A stretch of 64,000 nt of DNA from the NCBI GenBank assembly GCA_021464415.1, contig CM038468.1, positions 37,374,969 through 37,438,968 on the forward strand. Reading direction: 5' to 3'. The notes beneath the pieces are model-generated. The model searched no databases and was not told the origin of the DNA. It saw nothing but the letters and a program-made list of their open reading frames with translations. Positions 16,490 through 29,033 of the stretch are shown here, one piece after another. Source of the DNA: Lonicera japonica. Its lineage: Eukaryota > Streptophyta > Magnoliopsida > Dipsacales > Caprifoliaceae. Positions within the stretch are counted from its first letter, which is position 1. Each line of letters opens with the position of its first letter. Both the position numbers and the translations under genes were made by a program.

Positions 16490-17345
16490 AAAACCGGTTG
16501 GCTGAACCGAACCGAACCGATTCAAAAAATATTTAATCAAATAATCGATAAAAAAAATTGAAACAAAAACGTACAAACTGAATCGGAATTTGAGTTGGGC
16601 CACTCCAGAACGGAATGGAACAAAACCAAATTTTATACAAAACCAAAAATCAATGTTTATTTGTATTTGACTATTTTCTTTTTTTTTTTAATTAATTATT
16701 AGTCAAAATTAATTATCCATCTCTTATTGTTTTCATTTTAACTTTCGCGCTGTTTCTCTCAAGTTTCAAACCTTAGCATCCGCTACTTCAATGCATTTCA
16801 TTGTTTTGAGCAACTTTTGGGGCTATTTTTAACCACTTTTATAAATTATATTTTGAGACACTTTTGTGAATTGTTTTAAACGACTTTAAGGACTATTTTT
16901 AGCCACTTTATAACATGTTTTGAGCTACTTTTGTAGACTATTTTGAAGTACTTTTGGGATTATTTTGAGCCAGTATTGTAGCATGTTTTAAGACACTTTT
17001 GTAGGTTGTTTTGTGGTCAACTTTAGGACTATTTTTGGGCAATTTTTTGGACTAATTTTACGCATTTTTGTAGACAATTTTGTTTTTGAGACTATTTTTT
17101 ACTAGTTTTGTGGACTGCTTTTAGATAGTTTTATGGAATGTTTTGAGCCAATTTTGGGAGTGTTTTAATCTTAATTTGCAGTAGTTAGTAAACGTTTAAT
17201 GTTGCAATATTATATTAATTCGATTATTTCAAAAATATATACATAAAAATCAAATAAAACTAAACCGAAAAGTTTAGGTTGGGTTTGGGTTCCAAAACTG
17301 GACTTTTAAATTCGAGTTGGGTTTGGCTTTCCTGATTCACACACT
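16490..17345. repeat. Degenerate ~30-bp minisatellite framed by ACCGA-rich transposon-like arms
   Basis: The left edge carries ACCGAACCGAACCGA (about 16507-16521). The centre, about 16796-17172, is a degenerate array in which blocks such as TTTTGAGCCACTTTTGTAGAC recur every 25-35 bp, at least twelve times. The right edge (about 17262-17345) returns to AACCGAAA/GGTTGGGTTTGGGTT sequence. The region continues as GGTTTGG-rich DNA to about 17580. This resembles a degenerate non-autonomous element with an internally expanded repeat. No coding potential. Confidence 0.6.
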
Positions 17346-19526
17346 GACTGAAACCGAAAACACCTATAATTTTATTTAGCAAGACTTGGGGTAAATGAGA
17401 ATTAATTATCTTTCCCTTCTAGTTAGGTGTATTTTTGGTTTTGGTCAGGGTTGATATTAGGGAGACCTAAACTCAAATTTAATTAAAAATTCGGTTTTGG
17501 TTTAGTTTCAGTTTCTTCCAAACCCATACCCGAACATAATTTTTGATTCGCTTTTATTCGGTTTTCATATATTTCTTTTAGAAAAATAAATTATAAGGCA
17601 ACATTTTTTTTGTTAGAAAAACAGTAACTCTATGCTTCCTCCTACTTATTTTAATCAGAAAAATATTAACTCTTACATTTATAATATAACTATAATATTT
17701 ATGATAGTTCAAAGATTTTCAAAGTAACAGTAAACAATTTCTTTTCAATCCGCCACTCGGACAACAAAATATATATTTTTTCTGTTAAGCAAACACCATT
17801 ATGTGGAGGTGGTATAAATTGTAAGTTGAGAATCCTCTTTTGTAATTTCCATTCTTGATAAATAAAATATGATGTAACACACAAGAATCCATCCATGTTA
17901 ATCCAATACCACAAATTAGATGTAAAAGAAATCCTACTCGAGGTTACCTCTAGCGTACGATTAAGTTTTATCTCTCTCTTAAATGTATTTTCAACAGATT
18001 CGCTTTAGTGGTATTTTTAATGATAGTTATAACATCTTCATTTAAGTAACAAGCGATTGCTCTAATTCCCTTATACTCGACAAATTAAAAGGGCAAGTCA
18101 TGCATAATAATTGACTAACTAAGTAATTCACGAAATCTTCCACATTCAAATTAATTTAGTAAAATGCATTGACATGGAACAACTAGATTTTGAAACAAGT
18201 AATTGTGATACCTATCCCTCCTATGATACTTTTTAATATGTGTTCTCCAAGTTCTTGTCCCATTCTTAGTTTCATAAATATAATGTCTCCTATACTTTTT
18301 ACCCTTTGCCGTTTATTTCCCATCATAACCAATTGGAAGTCTATTAAAATATTCTCGAAATGCCACTGGCAAAGCCCTCCGATGGTACTTGAAAATGATT
18401 TGAGAAGTCCACCGTGGGTATTATTCTTTTTATTTTTCTCTTAAAAACACTTGTTTCCATAAAAACCATAACATATGGATGATAATTATACTTTAAACCC
18501 TAATGATGGACAGGGATAACACTCTTAATTTCACCTCACAATTTTAACTAATAATCTTCATTGAGGAGCAAAAAAGAGTTAGAAGCTCCAACAATCCTTG
18601 TGCTTCGTTCAATAGCGTCTGTTCTGTGGACCCCTTTCCCCAATAATGCAAACTTTGTCCTTAGAATCATGATCTCTCATTTTGTAAAAGTTCGGTTGAA
18701 GCTATCATCGTAAGATGCTTATATTGGGGATTTACTTCGAGGATGTTGGCTAGAAATAGCCGAAAGTCTGTTAGAATATCCATGTAAGGCATCACCATAA
18801 AAGATCTCTATATCGTCAGTCTTAGGTTTGCAAGCCACCTTAGTGGTTAGAAGAAAGGGGTCGGTATCAGTTAGAAAGGTGGAATAGAGGGAGCTATTGG
18901 ACGTCTTCTTAGATGTTAATGTTGTTCTCTATTATAGGGTGGGGGTAAAAATTTCCTTTGGGATATTTTTTTAATAAACCATTTGGGATGGCGTAAAAAT
19001 GTGAAAAATGGTGGTATTGTCTGAAGTAGAGGTTTTTAAAGAGTCCAAGTTAACCGGTATGCTCGAAATTTTAGAAGTATTCTATGTATACAAGTTAGCG
19101 GAGGGGTTGGGGGGGTTCCCTCGAGTCCTTTACGAAAGCGATGCGATTAACGATGGCCTTCAATGCATAATTGGTATTAATAATTTTTGCTTACATCATC
19201 TTCCCGACACCCTCATTAGTTGAGGGCTCTTGAGGAGCCATGTGGGATTGGGGGATAGGGTTTCTAGTACTTTCCTTTATCGATATTAGGGCCAATATTT
19301 GAAAGAGTTTTTTGGGTTGGTAAATCTTTTTGTATTTAACTAGCAATTAAAACATATGCGCTAGCCTTGGGCTTATCTTGGGCCACTCTATGATTGATGG
19401 GCTTTGTGGGCCTAGGGATTTGCTACCCTTATTTTTTATTGTGGCTCTATTCACACTAAACTGGATGATCATCCTTTGAACTAACAGCCATGACCTGAAT
19501 TATGGTCCTTCTAATTACGTATTTTG
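17346..19526. other. AT-rich intergenic DNA, possible decayed retroelement
   Basis: No convincing gene. An open frame at 19008-19223 (+) contains VLYESDAIND, faintly reminiscent of RNase H domains of plant LINEs (an E-S-D-A core), but catalytic context is missing. I would not call it more than possible retroelement debris. Confidence 0.4.
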
Positions 19527-20922
19527 TGTAGGTCGAAAAACAACCTTAGAATGTAGGGGGTGAATAGGATTTTTGAAACTTAATACAAAATTTAAATTAG
19601 TTTGAAAGAAAGTTTAAGTAATAAAGCTTTCACCAAGTTTATGTCAAGTAAACAAGTAAATCAAACAATCTCAAGAGCAAGCAACAAGAATAAATGCAAG
19701 TAAATAAAGAGCTTGAGTTAGAAAGATTGAACCAAATGAGCTAATGCCATTTGTTCTCGCAGTTCAATTATTTAAACCATACGTCAGTGCCTGAGTAGTT
19801 CCCCCAAGAAGTTCCATTAATAGATTTTTTTACGTGTGAAAATCAAACCTCTACAAGTGTAATTTTATCATTACACTCACACAAGAATCACTCTTTTTTC
19901 TTACAATGAGAAAACTCTTATTAATGTATAGAAATAGTTTATTTGGTGATACACACCAATGAATAATAACTCTCAAGTGTTTACAAAGATATAAAATGAA
20001 ACTCACACTAAAGTTATCAAATTTGATTAAGATTTATAACTTAAAATAAAAAGGATTAATCAAACAAATGACTTGAATCTTTTGAATATTGAAGATTGAA
20101 GAATAAATAGATGAAAATAGTGATTCAATAGTGTTTAAATGTGTTTTGGAAGTCCTATATATAGTCTTAATCAATATATAACCGTTTTGGAGGGTATGTA
20201 TAGAGTTTGCTTCAAAAACTGACAAAAATTAGAATTCTAACGACTATATTTTGAAGCATCAGTCGACTGAGCAAGGTTTATCAGTCGACTGATGGCCCTC
20301 AGTCGACTGAGGCAAGGCCCATCAATCAAATGATGGCCTCTATCTATCGGGCCAAAATTTTAAATTTGGGCTTTCACAATTTTGATCAAAAATCATTTCT
20401 AATACTTGAAAAATGTTAAAAACATGTTTCTTAGATACCTATTTTCGTAAGAGCTCAAAATATGTTCATTTGAATTTGTTATGAATTTATTTTGAAAATC
20501 GGTTTATGGAAAATGATATTTTCAAAGCGATTCAAATTCAAAGTTGTTTGTATCAATCTATAAATGATGTACTGATCGTATTTAAGCTATTAGAATGGTC
20601 AAAGAAGAAACTTTACAATAAATTCTAAGCACTCACTCTATTTACGATTTAATGAGTTTTCGAATGCTTAATTTGTTTATTCGGTTTTTCACTTGTTTTA
20701 TGACTTTGATCTTTAATAGAATGTATATCTTTGCTACTTGATTAATATTGTCATGTGAGGAGATCTTATGGAGGAATGATCTTGGTTTTGTATTGTCGAT
20801 TTCAGTCCACATATGATAATGATTTAAAGTGTAGCTATACTTAATTCAACACACATATTAAATTACATATGATTAATATATTGTTATTATCAAAACAACA
20901 TTGATGACTTTTTAGGTCAACA
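19527..20922. mobile_element. Solo LTR of the window's copia family, perfect 5-bp TSD
   Basis: Starts TGTAGGTCGAAAA and ends TTTTAGGTCAACA, the termini of the LTRs at 57.3 and 62.9 kb. It shares further landmarks with them (a GGGGGTGAATAGG block after the left end, and GATCAAACCTCTACAAGTGT). TTTTG at 19522-19526 and 20923-20927 is a perfect 5-bp target duplication, and no internal region is present. It is therefore a 1396-bp solo LTR left by LTR-LTR recombination. It carries three copies of a TCAGTCGACTGA-type palindrome within 60 bp (about 20259-20310). Confidence 0.9.
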
Positions 20923-20927
20923 TTTTG

Positions 20928-21546
20928 ATTTTTCGATTAGTCTTGTAAATTGGCCCCTTAGACTAGATATTTTTTCCCACTGTAGACGAACTGGGCTTGT
21001 TTTCTATCCCTAATCGAATATATCAACCCAATATTATATTTTAACATATTCAAAGCACATTCTTGAATTCAGTGACCTATACAATCATATTTAAAGCATA
21101 TAAAAGAAAAGTTTATATCTTAGCATTTAGTAATATATACACCATCCACCATAACCTTACTTATCAGTGGTTTGTTAAACTTTATTTCAACATAAATTCT
21201 AGCAAATTTGCCTTTTGTTGCCCATAAATTATTGTCATCCACCTTGAGCGGGATACCTAAACATTTTCCAATGAAGAACATGGTTTTTTTTAAATTTTAA
21301 ACAAGAGTTTGCACGTACCATTGTAACATATTTTGTTTTAGATTCAACTATTATATAAAAGTAGGTTGACAAATAGTTTACACATAAATTTTAACATAAA
21401 AATAGGAGATGCTTTTTTAGAAGTGGTAAAAGTGAAGATATCTAAAATTGTAAATTCTGAAGAGAAACCTTGTTTTTATTCTCCAACATTTTTTTGGGTA
21501 CAATCCTTATTTTTTTTTGTTTTAGCCTTTTTGAGTTACTCCCCTA
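20928..21546. other. AT-rich non-coding spacer
   Basis: No gene, TIR or tandem repeat recognised between the solo LTR and the next TIR element. Confidence 0.5.
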
Positions 21547-23267
21547 GATAATGGCCATAACTCAAGTTACCCCCTAGTTTGATAATCCTATCATCTAGGG
21601 TGCAACTCAAATTATACCTATTATCTATGAGGTAACTCAAATTATAACCCTAACATCAAAGAAAATATATATTTTTAACTTTTTTCTTTATTGTAATCCT
21701 AATTCTAACCTTAATTTCATTTATTATCTCTAAACATAAAATTTAACATTTTGTTCTTTTCTTTCTAAACTCAAATACTCAATTGCTTCATTTCCACTTA
21801 AAAGAAAAGTATATTTATCTGCATCATTTTTTCTTACCCCCTTCTCTTTCCTAATTAACAAAATTGAATCAGAACATTTCTCCTAATCAGTAGTACTCTA
21901 TTTAACAAAAGATTTGCTGAAAATGATATCTCTTGGCGATTTCTCTTCGTTCTTTCTTTATTTTTGTTTTGTTTCAAATCCAGTGCTTTGAATTTGGGTT
22001 TGATTTGGTTTATATTTGGCTTTTAACTTTGAATTTTGCTTATCTCCACTGCTACCTTTTCTTAGTGAGAAGAACTCAGCCATTTATCAAACTTTGTTTT
22101 CCTCATGATCCTTAATTGGGACTTTGTTTTTCACATGATCCTTAATTGGGGGAATTTAAAATACATAATAGTAAATTTAAAAACTGGTTTTGATTATTTT
22201 GATAGCCAGAGATGAAGTGGGTTTTTTCAAAAAAATAAAATAAAAATGTGGGTTTGGCTTATTTTTGATTTTTAGCTAAGAGGGAGAGAAAGAGAAAGAG
22301 AGAGAGGCGACATATTCTCGTGGGTTTTATGTGAGAATAATTGTGCGAATTTGATGGTGTGCAAATAGGTAATTTTGTAGCTTTTTTTTATTTGGTGTAC
22401 TATTTTTAGGGTAGAGATAATCGAGCCTTCTGAATCTTTGACATGAAATGGACAGACTCATATATTGAATTTTCTCATTATTGATTGCTAGTTCAATTTT
22501 GTTGATGAAAATAAAGAGGGGAAAAAAGAACATTGCAAAGAGAAAGACATGTTGAGGATGCTTCGTTGATGATGGAGGGAACTTCGTGGTGCATCGTTGT
22601 GAGAGATGGGGAATGATGATAGAACTCTGTGTTGTTGAGAGAGAAAGAGAGAGAGAAACGAGAAATTCATATAGAGAATTTGAGAGCGAGTTTTGGAGGT
22701 TCTTGTTTTTTTTTTTAAGTAGATGGCTTGTTTGGACGGGTATATACAAAGAGAGAAATGAAGATTGATGTATGTCTATAAAATCTAAGCATGTGTATAT
22801 ATATGTGAGAAAACAATGAAAAATGATTTTGTATATCTATAAATCTTTAAATCTGTGTATATCTAGATAATATAATAAATACATGATTGAGTATTTTGCA
22901 TGTGTTTGTTACTTTATCCCACCATATTTTGTGTTTGGTTTGTGAGGTATTTTTGGATTTGTGAGTGGAGATGAAACAATTGTGTATTTTATATTTAAAG
23001 AGAAACAATTGTTGAATTTTTCCGTGTTTAAAGAGAAGAAATAAAATTAAGTTTAGAGTCAGAGTTACAATAAAAAAATTGAGAAAAATTCCACTGAGGT
23101 TAGGATTATAATTTGAGTTACCCCCACGAATGATAGTCATAATTTGAGTTATTCCCCAAGGGCAAATCAGTCATTTTGTACCAAAAATTTAATGGAACCT
23201 GTTAAACGATAGAAGGTAACTTCAAAGGATTATCTAATTGGGGGTAACTCCAATTATGGCCATTATC
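21547..23267. mobile_element. Non-autonomous DNA transposon with long, diverged TIRs
   Basis: The left end begins GATAATGGCCATAACTCAAG, and the right end at 23267 is the reverse complement of a near-identical sequence (GGAGTTACCCCC versus CAAGTTACCCCC inside). Similarity continues inwards for about 100-190 bp per arm, with repeated AACTCAAATTATAA blocks. Arm length suggests a Mutator-like derivative, but no target duplication was confirmed. The 1.5-kb interior holds GA-rich tracts (about 22282-22305, 22640-22660) and no recognisable domain; its ORFs are low complexity. Confidence 0.55.
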
Positions 23268-25103
23268 CAATTATGGTCATTTTGCAAATCAGTCCCTTTT
23301 TTTCCCCTTAAAGCTTGCTGTTATACTTATTTTTAATTAAAAGGATATAATCTCTCATGTTCAATATCTTGGATTTTTCGGTCACAAGTACAATACATGT
23401 GAACCAAAATTTCTCAGTCACATGTACCGTATCTGTCACCATTAAACTTATATTTCTAGGTTGCATGTACAATATCTATGATTGAAAAATCACATATATT
23501 AAATTTTAATATCTTTGTATTTGAGTTTTTGCCTTAAGCACGTAACATATACTTGAAGGGCCGTAAACTTTAAAGAAAAGTTAGTGGACAAGTTCCAAAT
23601 ATTTATTTTTTTGTTTTATTTTATTTTTTTTTAACAAAAACGGATGCAAAAGACCCCATTCCTAAAAGATTACAATTGAAAGCACGCGTCTAAATAGAAC
23701 AACATTCCACTCCAACTTTTGTCGGTAAACATCATTTTTTGTCTTGCAGTGTGTGAAATATATACTCACGGAAGAAAATAAGTGTTAATTTCGATATTAA
23801 GGCTTCATAATTAACTTTCATCAAAAAGAATGTTATTATGGTCATTATTATAATATAAAATTAATTTAGTAATATAATAATTAATAATTAACTTTCAACT
23901 AAGAAAATATTAACTATTAGCCAAACTCAAGACGGACTTACCTAAACATAAGTCCAATCCATACCCTACTAGACCAAGGGCAAGTTTTGCATTATAAATT
24001 CTGAACCTACACTTGAACCCAAACTCACCCGCCCAGTCGGGTAATTATAGGGTATTAAAGGAAAAAGAAAAATAAAAAACACTATACTCTAGACCACAGG
24101 CAATCCAAGAGAAGTTAGGACCGTAAGCGATTAAAATAAAATAGACCCCTCAAAATATGTATCGAATTTTAGTTTTGCACGTATGCAATATAAATATGAA
24201 CCAAAAATAAGTTCGAACAAGCTAATTTTTATATATATAAAAATATCATTAATTTTTTTTTAGGCTTAAATTACTACAAAAATAGCCCTTAATGGGCGGG
24301 TGAAATGAGTTTATTTTAACTAAACCCAAACTCAGTCCATCCTAGTACGGGGTACTTAGAAAAATCTAAATCTGACCCGGTTCAAAAAAGAACTGTTCAA
24401 GTTGGTTTGGGACTGAATTGGGTCATTTTGTCACGCCTATACGTACGTGTATAATACGTATCTTATACAATTATTTTACAAGCTCTGTATATATGGATCG
24501 AAGTCTCGATACATGTTTGAAAGTTCAAAACCGGAGCTGTTTTAATTAATTAAGGGTGTCACGAAAAGTTAGGAAAAAAGAGCGTTGTTGGCCTCATGTG
24601 ATAAAAATTAATATTCATCTAAAGTAATTGGAGCGAGAGGTGAAAGTAGAGGTGATTAATTCTGTGAGGTGGAAATTACTCCACAGGCTCCTCTCGCTCT
24701 AGATATCTTTCTCTCTCTAAAATGTATATATATAACAAGAAAGTCAAAGGCAACTACAGCAGGCAACAGTACTGGCCCATTTTGTATAAATATATATTCA
24801 TACAAAAAAATAAATTATTTAGACCATAAAAATTATCCAACTAGCTAGCTGATTAAACTAGTTGTACCTTGTGCTTCTCTTCTTCATATATACATACATC
24901 CAAAACCCCACCCCCACCCCCATTTCTAAGTTTTGTTCTTATCTGATCTTTCTCCCTCTATCCAAGAAGGTCAGGGGGTGCAACATGTACCTACCATTTT
25001 GTAACTGTATATGTATATATATATTAGCTGGTTTAGCTAGTATTTTTTGTTTTATACTCGGCATAAGTTGAATTCTCGATCCCATGTATACACATACACA
25101 TAC

Positions 25104-25135
<32 letters not shown>

Positions 25136-25589
25136 ACATATAAGTTATCATGGGGATTGGATTTCTGGCGATGAGCTTTGTCCCTATCTAATCCCCGGTG
25201 CTTATGATAACAAAAAAATTAATTTTAATTTTTTTTAATATTTATGAGCACCGGTATGTGTGTATATATATAGGCATATATAGATATATACATATAGGTA
25301 ACAACGATTTTTGCTAAAAGTTGATTTTGTTGACGCAATAGCAACTCCCTGTATATTTATACTACTTACTCCGTGATTGAATTTGTCTGAAAAACTAACT
25401 TAGCTGAATTTTAAAATTTTGATCTTATTTGATTTACCAAACAGTGAATCTTAATTATTTATATGTTTGTAGTTGAATATTATACATTTCATGTGGACCC
25501 AAATTTTGTGAAATCTCACTAGGGTTTTTGTCTCTTTGCATAAATCAGCTCTTTCTTGGATTATAGGTCAAAGATCTTGGATATATATA
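23268..25589. other. Upstream region of FAMA: transposon debris and microsatellites
   Basis: About 23930-24460 contains degenerate CCCAAACTC/GGGTCATTTTGTCACGCC sequence typical of a decayed non-autonomous element. A TA/TG microsatellite lies at 25102-25136. An imperfect hairpin with GTTATCAT arms spans about 25144-25212. The last 100 bp before the FAMA start is AT-rich with ATATATATAATGG at the start codon. No other gene was seen. Regulatory elements of FAMA presumably lie here, but I can name none with confidence. Confidence 0.5.
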
Positions 25590-27451
25590 ATGGAGAAAGA
25601 CCACAACTTCTCGGTATAAAACAGCCCAAAAACCTATTATCTTCCATTCTTTGCATCTTTTTTGTTGAAAAATCTTATCATCACCATGTTGTTTCACTTT
25701 GAACATGAACTATTCCAGGCAAATTTACCAGGTAATTTTCATGGAGTTGAGTATTCCATTGACCACCAACATCAACAACAATTCATGAAGCCGCGGACCG
25801 GTGAAACCTCGGGCAACAATAGCAACCAAATGATCGACTACATGCTCAACAATCCTCAACCGCAACACCACAATATGTCTAGTGGCTTTTGCAGTTCGTC
25901 CTCTTTAGACAAGTTGAGCTTCGCGGACGTGATGCAATTCGCAGATTTTGGTCCAAAACTGGCGTTGAACCAGACCAAAGCGTCAGAAGAAGACACTGGG
26001 ATCGATCCGGTCTACTTCTTGAAGTTCCCGGTATTGAACGAGAGGTTACAAGATGAGTCTCTCATGGTTAATCCTCAAGATGTTGGGGAGGATGAAGAGA
26101 GGTCAATATTGAAAGGAGTGAGTGGGGAGGATAAGGAGAGAGAGGATGAAGCTAGGGTTTCCGAGAGTACTTCGGTGCAAATTAGGTTTCTTGGTGATGA
26201 TCTTCAGAAAAGTCCGATAAATGACGCAAAGAACAAGAGGAAGAGGCCGAGAACTACAAAGACGAGCGAGGAGGTTGAGAGCCAGAGGATGACTCACATC
26301 GCAGTTGAGAGGAATCGAAGGAAGCAAATGAATGAGCATCTTCGAGTTCTGAGGTCCCTCATGCCTGGCTCATACGTACAAAGGGTACTGAACAATACCA
26401 CTAAAATATGTATATATATATATGTTTGCATTTTTTTACTTATCTCAATAAACCTATAAGGCTTACTGAGAAAATATCTTGTTTCACAGTTACATCCGTA
26501 ACGATATTATTAAATTTCTCTTGTCATGTGACGGTTTCTCTTTCGTCCGAGACAATTTCAAATCTCAAACGATTAGTTAAAAAATAAAATATATCTGAAA
26601 TGATGATTGGATTGTGTAAATTGTCAGGGGGATCAAGCTTCAATCATAGGTGGAGCCATTGAGTTTGTGAGAGAATTGGAGCAACTCTTGCAATGCCTCG
26701 AGTCACAAAAACGGCGAAGGCTTTATGGCGATGCACCTAGGCCAATGGGAGGAGATTCATCGTCGCTTGGAGCTCAACAGCCTCAACCACAACCGTTGAT
26801 CTTTTCTCCGATGGCGCCACTTGGGGAGGATCAGATAGAACTAATCGACAATGGGTTGCGCGAGGAAACAGCGGAGAGCAAGTCATGTTTGGCCGACGTG
26901 GAAGTGAGGCTATTAGGGTTTGATGCAATGATAAAGATCCTTTGTAGGAGGAGGCCAGGCCAGCTTATTAAGATGATAGCTGCACTTGAAGATTTGCAGC
27001 TTAATATTCTTCACACAAACATCACCACTATTGAACAAACTGTCCTCTATTCTTTCAATGTTAAGGTAAGGAAGAATATTTTTCTTTCTTTCGGTTTCCA
27101 TTTGAATCTGTAACATTTTATTGCAGAGTCCTCTACGTACACGGACACATTTATCTTGCATAAAAAATTGATATATTGATCTGACAATTACTCATTAATT
27201 AGAATAAAATTTGATATTGATGAATAGGAGATGGATCCATGTACTATAACCAATACATGGTTGTCACACCAGATATGTCACTCTTTTGTGTTAGATATAT
27301 ATATATAGTCAGGATTTAGTGCGGACTAGTCCGTACGAACTAGACTTTTGGCTACAGTTTTCGTTGCTAAAAACATCTCTCTAATGTTTTAGCGATAGAA
27401 AATTGTCGCTAAAAGTCCTACTACGTATGGATTAATCCGTACCAGATCCAC

Positions 27452-27486
<35 letters not shown>

Positions 27487-28040
27487 TAGACTAGCTGTTC
27501 ATTGTGACATAAAAATTAAAGTTATTATTTTGAGACAAAATTCTTCTATGCATGGAAATACAATTTATTTATTTTTATTGAAACCTCATTAACGATTCTT
27601 ATTTAAAATTTTTGAACAATATTTCATGAGATGTATGATACAAAACTAAATTTTTTGTATTAAATTATTATCTTTTGTACTATAAATGACCACTAAACGC
27701 AATTTAACTTGATATTGTAGCAGTCCAAATTAAATTGTTATTAAAGCATCAAAAATATCGAAAAATTAGAAACTCTCAAACTTAAAAAAAAATATACCAA
27801 ATGAGCTGGAGCTAGTCATACTTAAATTTGTTATATATTGTCACATATTATATATATAATTATTATTGAAAATTTTCTTTATATATGGAATGGTTTTTTA
27901 ATTTCCATTATTTGACTCATTTAATTAATTTCTATTTAATATGTGTGTAGGTAAATAGCGAAACGAGGTTCACAGCTGAAGATATAGCAAACTCCGTCCA
28001 ACAGATACTCACTTTTATCCATGCAAACAGCACCGTATGA
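25590..28040 (+). CDS. FAMA: FAMA-type bHLH transcription factor (guard-cell fate), complete, four exons
   Basis: In Arabidopsis FAMA ends guard mother cell division and starts guard cell differentiation, as a heterodimer with SCREAM/ICE1 bHLH proteins. Exons 25590-25613, 25719-26384, 26628-27065 and 27951-28040 join in phase 0 with GT-AG introns to give 405 residues (Arabidopsis FAMA about 414). Conserved blocks are [20 protein letters not shown] and [15 protein letters not shown]. The bHLH (about 201-249) has the H-E-R DNA-contact pattern in [21 protein letters not shown] at 251-255 is the LxCxE Retinoblastoma-binding motif reported in FAMA. A C-terminal ACT-like domain covers about 316-400. 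I chose the start at 25590 because its short exon encodes MEKDHNFS, matching the MEK/MDK start of other FAMA proteins, and is followed directly by GT. An in-frame ATG at 25686 is the alternative. No disabling change is visible. A MITE sits in the last intron. Confidence 0.95.
27307..27455. mobile_element. Small MITE inserted in a TA-repeat of FAMA intron 3
   Basis: Inverted arms of about 45 bp: left contains GCGGACTAGTCCGTACGAAC, right its imperfect reverse complement around ACGTATGGATTAATCCGTAC. Flanks are (TA)n on both sides, compatible with TA target choice (Tc1/Mariner-Stowaway type), but the TA repeat makes the duplication unprovable. It does not disturb the splice sites at 27066 or 27950. 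Confidence 0.65.
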
Positions 28041-29025
28041 AAAGTAGTAGTCTTTTATATTTTTTTCACTTCAAAATATAACTTAATGTAATTTCTTTTT
28101 CTACATATTCTTTTTATCATCGTAATTGCTGTTAAGAGTGCACTATATTTACCGATTAGTTTTATCGCATATTTTTTTAAATATGTATGATATATATGAA
28201 TTGTACCTTCGTAAAGTATAAACCATGTAATTTATGACGTCGATAAGAATACCCGACAAGAAAAATATTTTTCTTGCTTTTTAAGTATTAATAATAATTC
28301 TTCCTTGTTTTCATGTAAAACAAATATTATATATACTTACTGTTTGAATAGTATTATTGGTGAATTTGAGTCATCTTTATTATAGGAGCATTTGTCATCC
28401 AAATGATGATGTACATGGTACCAATTTATATATATGGTCTCAATAAGTCCTTGTGCTATGACTTTGAGTCAAATAATTTATTATAGTATCATATATATAT
28501 ATATATATATATAAGATCCGGAGTAGCCTAATATCTTATATATATATATGCAATGAATTATCTTATGTGAGATTCATAGTCTAAAATTTTTCCCTAATAA
28601 TTAAATTTGATTTTGATATAAAATTTTGATATATGTTGAATCTTTCTCTTTAAGATCCAAAGGGTAAAATTATAAAATAATTTTGTGATGTTTTTAGGGT
28701 GTACCCTTATAAGATAATTAGATAAAGAAGTAATAGGTAATTAATTTACCATTTTTTTCTTTTGAACTGTAGTCAAGAACTAATACGGAATTTATTAGGA
28801 AATGATAGTAAATTGGCTACATAAATCAGTTAACCTCTCCTACACTCTACTTGATGGAGTTTAAACGTGTCCTAGAGAGATATTAAATATCCTCTTATGG
28901 GTTTCAAACATGCATTTGATTTATCAGTTAACTGTCACTTGAAGGTATTTGAAATTAAAATGACTGACTATTCATTAATTGACAAACTGCTAGCGAACTC
29001 AAGCTGAAACTGGCAAAAAGTTGGT
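28041..29025. other. FAMA 3' UTR and AT-rich intergenic DNA
   Basis: The first few hundred bases should contain the 3' UTR and polyadenylation site. A (TA)n tract lies at about 28489-28512. No further gene seen. Confidence 0.5.
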
Positions 29026-29033
29026 CGGCCAGC

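Noticed and set aside
19008..19223. 71-codon ORF with VLYESDAIND, possible RNase H
   Set aside because: Only a short faint similarity; no adjacent catalytic motifs or reverse-transcriptase context.
22327..22768. 140-codon minus-strand ORF and overlapping frames
   Set aside because: Low-complexity Ser/Leu/Phe composition created by GA/CT tracts inside a non-autonomous TIR element.
25662..25718. Extending FAMA upstream in frame from 25662
   Set aside because: That codon is TTG, not ATG, and the residues do not resemble FAMA; the 24-nt exon at 25590 fits the family N-terminus.
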